From: JAAEQG01 sp023133475
GTDB taxonomy: Bacteria > Planctomycetota > Phycisphaerae > UBA1845
Direction: 5' to 3'
DNA: 19,160 nucleotides
NCBI GenBank assembly: GCA_030631415.1
Contig: DAOVLE010000085.1
Coordinates: 1-19,160 of the forward strand
The position numbers and the translations under genes were made by a program. Below are positions 8,782 through 17,400 of this stretch, in pieces (the first letter of the stretch is position 1; each line of letters starts with the position of its first letter). The notes beneath the pieces are model-generated. The model was not told the origin of the DNA. It made no database searches and saw only the letters and a program-made list of their open reading frames with translations.

Positions 8782-9672
8782 ATGCAAATTTCCGTAAGCG
8801 AGAAATTGTTGCAGGCAACGCAAACGTTGGCACGGTTGGCCAAGGAAGAAGACCTGGGCACCGGCGACGTAACCAGCCTGCTACTCGAACCACAAGACGA
8901 AGCCCGCTTCGAACTGCTGCTCAAGCAACCGGCGGTGTTAGCCGGCCGGGCACTGGCGGACGAAATCTTGAAGGTCTATGACGACGCAATCGGCATCGTG
9001 TGGCAAAACGAAGCCCTCGACGGGGCGTACTTCGACCAGACCCCGGTGCGGCTGGCCACCGTGACGGGGCCTAACCGTTCGGTTCTGGCTGCTGAGCGGG
9101 TCTTGCTCAACTTCCTGCAGCGATTGTGTGGTGTGGCTACGTTGACCCGAGCCTACGTTGACGCCGTGGCGGGAACCGCCGCCAAAGTCTACGACACCCG
9201 CAAGACCACCCCCGGATGGCGCCATCTGGAGAAATATGCCGTTCGTTGCGGCGGCGGGCACAACCATCGCATGGGACTATACGACGCCGTGCTGGTGAAG
9301 GATAACCATCTGGCCGGCGTCGAGCCGCAACGCATTTCCTTTGTGGTCTTTGAGATGCTCGATCGGGCGGCTACATTCGATCCGCCGCCGGAGTTCATCG
9401 AGATCGAAGCCGACACCCTCGAACAGGTCGAGGAACTCTTCAAGGTGGTTGGTATCGACGTTATCCTGTTGGACAACTTCCCCCTCGAAGACTTGCGTCG
9501 AGCCGTCCAACGACGCGACCAGTTAGGCCTCAAGGGCCGCATCGAGCTGGAAGCCTCCGGCGGGATCACTCTGGAGACCATCGCCTCGGTGGCTCAGACC
9601 GGCGTGGACCGCATATCAGCCGGAGCCCTAACCCATTCCGCCACCGCCATAGACCTCTCGCTGGCGGAGTGA
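8782..9672 (+). CDS. nadC: nicotinate-nucleotide pyrophosphorylase (quinolinate phosphoribosyltransferase), 296 aa
   Basis: This enzyme converts quinolinate and PRPP to nicotinate mononucleotide, CO2 and pyrophosphate in de novo NAD synthesis, in the cytoplasm. Family motifs are clear: EEDLGTGDVTS near the N-terminus; LLNFLQRLCGVAT; the active-site run TRKTTPGWRHLEKYAV with GGGHNHRMGLYDAVLVKDNH; EIEADTLEQ; ILLDNF; LEASGGI; and DRISAGALTHS at the C-terminal phosphate-binding end. The length is normal for the family (about 280-300). I chose the ATG at 8782 because GAGGG lies 8 bases upstream (8769-8773); the in-frame GTG at 8767 would add five residues. It is 54 bp behind uvrB and may share its transcript, although a repeat hairpin lies between them. 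The stop is 4 bases from the next repeat block. Confidence 0.97.
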   Translation: MQISVSEKLLQATQTLARLAKEEDLGTGDVTSLLLEPQDEARFELLLKQPAVLAGRALADEILKVYDDAIGIVWQNEALDGAYFDQTPVRLATVTGPNRSVLAAERVLLNFLQRLCGVATLTRAYVDAVAGTAAKVYDTRKTTPGWRHLEKYAVRCGGGHNHRMGLYDAVLVKDNHLAGVEPQRISFVVFEMLDRAATFDPPPEFIEIEADTLEQVEELFKVVGIDVILLDNFPLEDLRRAVQRRDQLGLKGRIELEASGGITLETIASVAQTGVDRISAGALTHSATAIDLSLAE

Positions 9673-9676
9673 AACA

Positions 9677-9853
9677 GTAGGGCGGGTTTTACCCGCCTCC
9701 CTTGCTGGGCTTGTCGATTTAGTCTGTAGCGTCGCCCCTTGTGGGCGGCGCACCCACATTCTTCGTCACCCACAAGGGGTGACGCTACATTGGGAATCGC
9801 CACGGACGACTTAATCGACAGCCCTTGCTGCGGCAGGTGGAACCCGCCCTACA
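9677..9853. repeat. three concentric inverted repeats from three repeat families
   Basis: Outer pair: GTAGGGCGGGTTTTACCC from 9677 and an opposing copy ending ACCCGCCCTACA at 9853. Middle pair: GGCTTGTCGATTTAGTC (9708-9724) against GACTTAATCGACAGCC (9808-9823). Inner pair: TGTAGCGTCGCCCCTTGTGG from 9725 to 9745 against a partner at 9769-9789, 21 bp with one mismatch. The middle unit also occurs at 3840-3859. The cluster lies between the convergent nadC and PEP-CTERM genes and could terminate both. Confidence 0.85.
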
Positions 9854-9874
9854 CCGTTGAGCCCCCAAAGGGGG

Positions 9875-10738
9875 TTACCGCCGACGCCAACGATACAAAC
9901 CTGTACCGCAGAGGCCTGCCCCAATGATCATCAAACCGAGCGTCCCCGGCTCGGGCACCAGCGTCAGCACATCACCGGCATGCACCGCACCCGGCATGTT
10001 GTGCGACCACTGGACGAATTCTGTCTCATCTCTAACCTGTGGGCCTTCTTTGCCCATATCATGGCATCCTGCACAGTCGCCTATGTTTTCCGGGCTCATG
10101 CCCTGGGCCTGGTATCCGATGGTGGCGGACGCCCCGTCATTGAGTGTTGGATCGCCAAAGGTTACATCCTGATACAAAAACTGAGCGTACCCCGGTGCCT
10201 CGTTCTCAAAAATCTGCACCTGGAAAGTCGCCTCATTGCCATCCAAGACCGCGTCCCCCGGCGAGTGAGGCCGGTCCTGCCATTGCACGATGAAGACCTG
10301 CGATCCGGGCTCCCCAATCGTATCGTAGTAGACGTTGCCCGTGGTCGCATCCAGGTCGTCCCAATAGACCGCCAGAGCTTGGCTGCGGTAAAGCGGCTCG
10401 TGAGAGCCAGGAGGGAGGGGAGTGGGAAACATCATGTAATTTGGAATCTCAAAATTTTCGGTGGTCAAATTGGAAAACGAGTCCAGAGACGAGGTCGCAA
10501 AACCGATCACCCCGTCATTCCTCACAAACGCCTGACCTCCGCCTCCGGAAAAAATGGTTTGCGCCAGGTCGAAGTTGCAGAACACCTCCGCCGCCCCGTT
10601 GTCGTCCAAGCCTAGCGCTGTCCCCGTGCCGGAAATGTCAACGAACGTTCCCGGAATAGTATCGGTGATGATCAACTCGCCCATTGTCGGCGACACGAAC
10701 AACAGCAACCCGACCGCTACAGCACATGATCTTAACAT
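9875..10738 (-). CDS. PEP-CTERM sorting-domain protein with nidogen-like beta region and CxxCH motif, 287 aa
   Basis: An N-terminal signal peptide (MLRSCAVAVGLLLFVSPTMG) is followed by a beta-rich region with the pattern of nidogen-like extracellular modules: AVYWDDLDATTGNVYY, then FIVQWQDR, FQVQIFENEAPGYAQFLYQDV and GASATIGYQ. The C-terminus is a textbook PEP-CTERM signal: VPEP, a hydrophobic helix, then YRWRRR. Such proteins are exported, cut by an exosortase and placed at the cell surface or in the matrix. Residues 222-226 are Cys-Ala-Gly-Cys-His, the haem c attachment motif, followed by a DMGKEG segment like those after haem sites; a single haem is possible but not shown. A strong GGAGGAG ribosome binding site precedes the ATG. 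An intrinsic terminator and a palindrome lie farther upstream. Confidence 0.88.
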   Translation of the reverse strand: MLRSCAVAVGLLLFVSPTMGELIITDTIPGTFVDISGTGTALGLDDNGAAEVFCNFDLAQTIFSGGGGQAFVRNDGVIGFATSSLDSFSNLTTENFEIPNYMMFPTPLPPGSHEPLYRSQALAVYWDDLDATTGNVYYDTIGEPGSQVFIVQWQDRPHSPGDAVLDGNEATFQVQIFENEAPGYAQFLYQDVTFGDPTLNDGASATIGYQAQGMSPENIGDCAGCHDMGKEGPQVRDETEFVQWSHNMPGAVHAGDVLTLVPEPGTLGLMIIGAGLCGTGLYRWRRR

Positions 10739-10741
10739 GAT

Positions 10742-10749
10742 TCTCCTCC
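10742..10749 (-). promoter_or_regulatory. ribosome binding site of the PEP-CTERM gene
   Basis: On the minus strand GGAGGAGA lies 3 bases before the ATG at 10738, preceded by an A-rich stretch (GTAAACTAAA). It fixes the start, which also coincides with the beginning of the signal peptide. Confidence 0.8.
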
Positions 10750-10860
10750 TTTAGTTTACACGATTCTGCTTCTGCTACACATGCCGGCAGCAGCGATGAA
10801 AACCAAACCAACTCCTCAACGCATCCAGAAATACCCGCCCACTCGCTGAACATACAGCGC

Positions 10861-10895
10861 AAAAAAAAGAGAGCATGCCCGAAAGCATCTCTCTC
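10861..10895 (-). terminator. putative intrinsic terminator (minus strand)
   Basis: Read on the minus strand, GAGAG-AG-ATGC pairs with GCAT-G-CTCTC around a TTTCGG loop, and eight T residues follow directly. It lies 560 bases past the stop of the giant gene and about 125 bases before the PEP-CTERM ATG. It could end read-through from upstream, or act in the leader of the PEP-CTERM gene. The stem has an internal mismatch, so strength is uncertain. Confidence 0.55.
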
Positions 10896-10941
10896 ATCCC
10901 AAACCACACACTCTCACCCAAGGGCTTCCTGTCCCGATTCT

Positions 10942-10958
10942 GTACACGCTAAGTGTAC
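10942..10958. promoter_or_regulatory. operator-like palindrome GTACAC-N5-GTGTAC
   Basis: Perfect 6-bp arms with a 5-base spacer (GCTAA) in otherwise unique sequence about 205 bases upstream of the PEP-CTERM start. The size fits a dimeric regulator site, but no second copy was noticed and no regulator gene is nearby. Confidence 0.3.
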
Positions 10959-10995
10959 CACAAACGCCCGTCTTATGCAAGTGGAAATGAAATTG

Positions 10996-11052
10996 GTAGG
11001 GCGGGTTTTACCCGCCTTCTTTGTCGCCTGCGGCGGGTGGAACCCGCCCTAC
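10996..11052. repeat. inverted pair of the TAGGGCGGGTT repeat
   Basis: The left copy (10996-11016, TTTTACC subtype) faces a right copy (11032-11052, TTCCACC subtype in reverse), separated by 15 bases. Together they form a long hairpin, like a REPIN. The final C of the right copy is also the first base of the next palindromic element. Confidence 0.85.
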
Positions 11053-11399
11053 TTAATATGACAGCGCTATTTTGATCCCGAACTCCACAACCCGAGGTCG
11101 AAAAGGTGGTTCGCCGATCCGGCGCCGGGACGAAAAACAAGAGTCTACGAGCAATCCGGTGCCATTTTCGGCGAGAGAGTTTCGTGGCGGCAGGCTTGGG
11201 CTAGGCCCGGCATTTATGCCGGGTATTAGAGCGGTTGCCTTTGCCCCCCCAGTTCCGCCCCGCCGCCTTCGGCAGCGGGGCGGAACTGGGGGGGATTCTT
11301 CGTTCGGCCTTCTCACCCGGCATAAATGCCGGGCCTAGCGCGACCCGTCGAGACGCGAAACTGCCTTGCCGAAAACGGCACTAGCATTGTCATATTAAG
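11052..11399. mobile_element. 348-bp element with terminal inverted repeats and nested palindromes
   Basis: Ends CTTAATATGACAGCGCTA (11052-11069) and TAGCATTGTCATATTAAG (11382-11399) are inverted at 16 of 18 positions. Inside, arms 11159-11186 and 11354-11381 pair imperfectly over 28 bp. Arms 11200-11224 and 11315-11339 are perfect over 25 bp, and each contains the palindrome CCCGGCATTTATGCCGGG. Arms 11244-11263 and 11275-11294 are perfect over 20 bp, capped by a C(TTCG)G tetraloop. No transposase and no clear target duplication are present, so it is a non-autonomous mobile or structural element of unknown family. Confidence 0.65.
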
Positions 11400-11421
11400 C
11401 AGCATTGATCAGTACCGCGAC

Positions 11422-11445
11422 GGCAGGTTTTCAACCCGCCCTACA
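11422..11445 (-). repeat. TAGGGCGGGTT repeat, single reverse copy
   Basis: On the minus strand it reads TGTAGGGCGGGTTGAAAACC and closes with TGCC. It begins 9 bases after the stop of the giant CARDB gene, in the usual 3' position for this family. Confidence 0.8.
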
Positions 11446-11454
11446 GAAGATACC

Positions 11455-14400
11455 TCACTGGCTTCTGTTCATCTCCACAGCGGTATCGAGGCTTGAACTC
11501 AGGCCTGCGGGGCTTTGCTGCTCTTGGGGTTCGATCAGGCTCTGCCAAGAGCTGCCCGAGTCGATCAGGTTGCGGTCCAGGCTGCTCTTGGTCATGTTCA
11601 ACTGGACGATTCGGCGGTCGCGGGTGGTCACCCGGTGGTCGCCGTTGAGATCACATCGCGGGTCCCAATTAGGCTGACCCGGACGTGACCCGAAGGCTGT
11701 CTCAACCAGCAGCTTGTCGGTCAAGGTCACACTACTGTCACCACTGGCATCACCGGGGATGGTCGTCGTCGCGGTGCCGATCGGCCCGAAGTCGGTCACG
11801 TCGCCGCCGGTGGGATGGGCTTTGCTCTTGAAGCGGTATTCGGTCTCCGGGGTCAGTGCCCAAACCACCGTGCCCGCCCAGTCGTCGAGCGTCTGCCACT
11901 GGGCTGCATCGGTCAGCAGCCCGTCTAAGCCCACATACTTACCGGTGGTCTCCTCGTAAACGGCATGGAGGATCGAGCCCTCGAACACCGTTCCGGCGTC
12001 GAGCAGCGGGACGGTGGTGGCGGTGGCCTGCCCCAGCGTCGGGGCAGCCGGCGTCCACGGCGCGTAAGTGAGCGTGTACGAACCGGTGCCGCCAAGATCG
12101 ACCAGGTGCAGCAGGTCCTCCGGATAGGGGTCCCCAACTCCGGGGCGAATGATCCGGTGGGTGGTCCAGGCATTGTCACCGATGCGCACCTCGCGCCCGT
12201 CGGAGCGGACCACGCGGATGAGGCGGTAATCGCCGGCAGCGGGGTCATCGACCCGGATGTACGCCCAACCCGACGGCATGGTGACGGTCAATTGCACTTC
12301 GAGGTCGCCCGGGGTGGGCGAGCCGTCGGTGACTCCCTCGGTCACCGCCGTCACGGGCAGAATCTCACCGTCACTGCTATGAATCTGATCAGGAAGGTCC
12401 TCCATGTCCGGGGTATCGTTGGTCAGGAAGTCGGGCAAGCCGTCGTCCTGGGGATCGTCGATCCGCACCACGTGGTTCATCTCATGAATCTCGAGGCTCT
12501 CGATCAGCGTCAGACCCAGTTCACCGAGCGGGCCGGTCTGCTCGAAGGTGGCTGAGTATTGGGTGAACTCGCCTTGCAGCGTGGAGGTCATCCACCAGCG
12601 AGCCACCTTGCCCTCACTTGGCGCCAACGCGCCGAAGTCCACCGTCAAGGACGGCGAACGCTCCTCATAGCCTACCTGTGTCCCGATGATGGTGAAGTCT
12701 ATCAACAATCCGTACTCGTTCTCGATGATCTCCGGTTGGGCGGAGGTGATGCGCAGGTTCTTCATCTCACCAGCCCCCTCGTTGCGGACCAGCAGCCCCA
12801 GGGCGAACGGCACCGCCGGCTCGACCACGCCCTCGGTGAACGGATCGTCGCTGTAGACGATCTTTTCGAGGAAGTAGTCGAAGTGCAGAATCGGGTTGGG
12901 ATGCACGGTGATCGCCACCGGGAACAGCGGCATGTTCACCTCTTCGCCTTCGACAATGTAACTCATTTGCCCGCTGACGTAGTAAACCGTCGGCTCAACC
13001 GGGGCTGCGTCGTTCGACGGCACGATCACCCACTGGGCGGTCATGTCGTTCAGGGTGCCAAGCGATTGCGTCCCGTCCACCGCCGAGAGGCCGCCGGTGA
13101 CCTCGGGATCGAGCACCCCAAACAGGTCGTTGGACAACACACCGTTCTGGTCCTTAATGAAAATCTCGACAGCCACGTTGTCGAGCGGGTACACGTCGCC
13201 GGTGTTATCGAGCGCCAGGGTCGCCTGGAACGCCGACCGGGTGACCACCGCCTGCTGGCTGATCTGGATGGTGACCTGGGCACAGAAGCCGGCGGTATCC
13301 TCGGTGAGGTCCTCCAGCAACATGTTCTGACCGTAGATGGCTGACTGCATGAACTCGGAGAACCCTTCCGCCTCGTCCGCGTCGATGGCGTCCATCAACC
13401 GCTGCAACTTGGCCTGCTGGACCTGCTGGTCGATGAAATCGGTGTTCCATCCTTGGGGCACCTGGTCGGTGGTGTGGATACCCTGGTCCCAGTAGTCGAT
13501 GGTTCGGTTCCAGCGCTCGATAAACAGGTTAATCATCTCGGTAGTGAGATGGCTCGGCCGGGCCTGGGCCAGCATCGCATCGTGCTCAGCCGTCGAGATG
13601 GCATTACCCTGCTCGCTGCCGTCCGCCACCGAGTCCTGGAACAGGGTGATCCAGTCCTCAAAGACCTCTTGCTCCTCGGGCGGGCAGTAGAGCCAATTGT
13701 CGTCGCCGTATAGATACGCGGCGTAGTCCAAAAAGGCGAGCTGGCGATTGGCATGCTCGATGTAGTATGCCAGCTTCGGGTCGCTGATGTCCTCGTCGTC
13801 AAGCGGTGGGAAGAAGTCGTCGCCGTTTCGCCTCCCGGGCTCGCCGCCCTCGACCAGACACCAACAGGCTCCGCCGATGCCATAGATGCAGCTGATAATA
13901 CCAGGCACCACGCCAATACCGGGGATGCAGCCGGCTATCGTCAGACCACAGGAGATTGGGTCGATAGGCCCGAACATCCCCGAGCAACTCCGCATCAGAC
14001 CCCACGGGCACCCGATACCGGGGACGAAGCCTATGGCACAGTCCAGGATGGCCACCGCACACGCCACGTCGCACGGGTCGCAGGGCATCGTGGTGACGTA
14101 GGTCGGGTTGGTCACGATGGGCGTCCAGTCGCCACCACCGCCGGGACCGCCGGGACCGCCGGCCGGCGCTATCCAACCACCACCAGTACCAGGCGAGCCG
14201 GGGCACTCCTCCGGAGGCAGATTGAAGAACACCGGGCGGAGATATGTGATCGGAATACCGCAGATCAGATCGTAAGCCAGCTCAAAACGCACACCAACGC
14301 ACTCACCGTCGCGTCCCTCCGGATTGCGCCCGAACTCGGTGTCCTCGATGATCACCGGCACCACTATCGTGCTCTGAGCCGGCAGGTCCCCAAGATCGTC

Positions 14401-17400
14401 GATCAGCGGCGTGATGTTGTATCGCGGATGCTCGCCGATCAGCAACCGGGCGGCGTCGGCTTGGATAAACCCGTGGTTGGTGATGGTGAAGTCAATCTGC
14501 AAGAAGGGCGATTCGAGATTGGTCAGGTCCACCAGCGGCGGATCGATGGTCACCACCGGCATCGGCACATTGGTCTCGAACTCCGCCTCGATCACGATCT
14601 CGTAGTTGTCTTCGATGTCGATCGGCTCGACGGTCCATTCGTAGGAGACCGCCTGCCGCGGTAGGAAGGCTTCGATCTGACGCTCGTTGCTGGCGGGCAC
14701 CAGCAGCGTCGTGGCAAATCGGCCATGCTCCGGGGCGGTCACCGTGATGTCATAGTGCGCCTCGGTCAAACCCACAAAGAGCACGATGCCGGTATCGTCG
14801 GTAATCAACGTCTCTTGATACCCGTCCGCCAGGCTGATGACCGTGACGGTGGCATCCGCCACCCGTGGGCTGCCCTCGGCGTAGTAGGTGTACTCGTCGG
14901 TCACCTCGACCCGCAGATCGCCGACCGCGTCGGAAATCGCGGTGAACTCAAACGAAACCGCAACACCGCATTGCGAACCGCTCACCACCAAACTACCAGT
15001 GTAAGGCCCCAGCACCAGGTCATCAGCCGGATCGAGCTGTAAGACCACCGTGGCGGACTCGCTCGGTTGCAGCGGCCCGAATGTCTGCGGTGATGCCAGC
15101 CCCAACCAGTCGGTCGCCGGAAGCTGCACTTGCAACTCGCCGGTGGCAGCCCCGCCGATGTTGGTGACCACGAACTCGACGAAGGTCCTCTCTCCACGGA
15201 GCATGGCTGACGACAGCGAGTCCGGGTCCGCCACCAGCACCGGAAGCGGGTTGCGCACATTGACGTTCAGCGACAGCGTCGCCGTTGCGCCTTCGGTGGT
15301 CGTAAACGTCACCACCAGGTTGGCTGACGGGATCGAACTGTCCAGGGCGTTAAGGGTATATTCAATGGTGGCTGACGCCTGTGGATCAAGCCCGGCTGGT
15401 GCGGTAACCTCCAACTCGAGGTTCGCCGGCAGCCCGGTCACCTCAAACGTCAGACCCGTCAGCGGCGTATCACCGAGATTGCGCAGTTGCACGGTGCTGT
15501 TGGCCACGGTGCCGACCACCAGGTTGTGCCACCGCCCCACCGGGTTAGCTTTCATGCCATACAAGATGAACTGATCTTCCGGCGCGGGGTCCTCGACCAC
15601 CGGGTGATCCGCCGACACACTATACACACCAGCCTCGTCGCCCAGCGGCGTAAAGACGTAGCTGAAGCTGCCGTCCAAACCGGTCTCCACCCGGAACACC
15701 CGGCGGGTGTCGCGGAGGATCAGCCGGATATCCACATTGACCTCTGGGGCAGGCTCACCACCGTCAAGCCAGGTCGCCACACCGGACAGCGTGACCGGCG
15801 TGCCGATCACACCCGTCTCGATGTCAGCCTGCACCGTGGCGGAGTACTCCGGAGCGAGTACCGCAAGCGGAATAATCTCGACATTGTTGGTATCGTCTTC
15901 CTCGCGGATCGTCTCCAAGGCATCGACCACGATGAAAATCCAGTAGTCGCCCGCCGTCTCCGGCAGATCGAACGACGCGGTTCGCATGTACAAGCCCGAC
16001 GGGCCTATGATGTCCACGATGCTGTGCTGTGACATCATCGGGTCACCTTCGGTCGGGTCGGTGTCGAGCTGATCGTCATCCGAGAGGTAAACACGGTCCA
16101 TCCAACTGCCGTTGGCGGTCCCAGGCCCAGTGTTCTCAACAACCCAGGAGACCGCGAAGGTTTGACCCACGTAGTGGTCATCCGAGGTGAAGAACTGGGT
16201 AATCTCGAAGTCCGGCAATTCGAGTTGTTGGATTTGCGTCTCGGTGGCGGTGATGTTGTTGTCTTCGCCGCCGTATTCGGTGACCGCGTTGGCAGCATCG
16301 GTTATCACAATGACATAGTAGTTGCCGTTAAGGCCCGGCGGGATGATGACCTCTTCGGTTCGCGTATAGGTGTCGTAGGCGTCGAGCATGTCAGCCTGCT
16401 CGAACTCGCCGAGCAACTCGTCGACGCCCGCGTCGTACTGAGCATCCTCGGACAAGTAGATGCGATCCAGCCACGGGCCTGTCGCCTGCCCGTTACCGTT
16501 GTTTAGAACCGTCCAGGCGATCTCCGCCGGCTCGCCGTCGTACACCACCTCCGCCACGACAACGCTGTCCACTACCAGGTCCGGGGTCTGGACGATAATG
16601 GGATCGGGGGAGATCAAGACATTGTTATCTTCGTTAAGATTCTCGTTGACGTTGTGGTTCGCGTCTGTTTCGATGATGATCCAGTACTCCCCGGGCACCG
16701 ACGGCAGAGTGAATTGCTCGTTTCGCACGTATGACTCGGACAAGTCCAGATCATCGTTGTGGGTGAAGTCACCCAGCGGGGTGTCGTTGCCGTTGCCGAA
16801 CTCGGCGTCGGGCGAGATGTAGACCCGGTCCACCCACGGAGCCTCCGCCGGATAACCTCCGCTGTTGATAACAACCCAGCCGATCTCATACGCTGTGCCA
16901 ATCAGCCCGGACTCCGGCAAGAGAATATCCGTCACCTCCAGGTCGGGGTATATGACACGGTAGGGCGGGTTGAAGCAGAGGTTATCGAGGGCAGAGGTAT
17001 CAGCCCCCTGTCCCAGGGTGAAGACAACCCGGTGGATTCCCGTAGCCAGAATCTCGACCAGTTCCTGCGTGGCTCCACCGGCGTTGTAGCTGCCGAAGAA
17101 CAGTTCCTGATCGTCGATGTCGTATGCGGTGATGGTCGCGCCGGTCTCTTCGGCGTCGATCACATAGCAGGTGAAGATGTTTGTCGCTCCGGGCGTGTCG
17201 GTGCCCGGCACCACGAAACGCAGCTCGAGCAGGCCCTCGTCGAGCGGATCGGCGTTCGGATCGCCGAACACACGGTCGACGGAAACCGGCACGAACTCGG
17301 TCGGCTTGGCGTCGGTGATCTGCAAATCGCCACCAAGCACCTCGAAGACAGCCCCAAGATCACGGTACTGATCCGTGACCGCCGTCCCAGCCGGGTACTC

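Larger units (their letters stand above)
10739..11454. other. 716-bp intergenic region with terminator, palindrome and repeats
   Basis: I see no credible gene here; the open frames over 11053-11338 are translations of palindromic DNA. The region holds the ribosome binding site of the PEP-CTERM gene, a minus-strand terminator (10861-10895), an operator-like palindrome (10942-10958), an inverted pair of the main repeat, a 348-bp nested palindrome and another single repeat copy. Confidence 0.7.

Noticed and set aside
10780..10800. Sigma-54-type promoter upstream of the PEP-CTERM gene (GGCATGTGTAGC)
   Set aside because: GG and GC are 8 bases apart instead of 10, so the spacing does not fit.
11053..11338. 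Overlapping 87-88 residue frames on both strands
   Set aside because: They translate palindromic DNA and have no motifs or ribosome binding sites.
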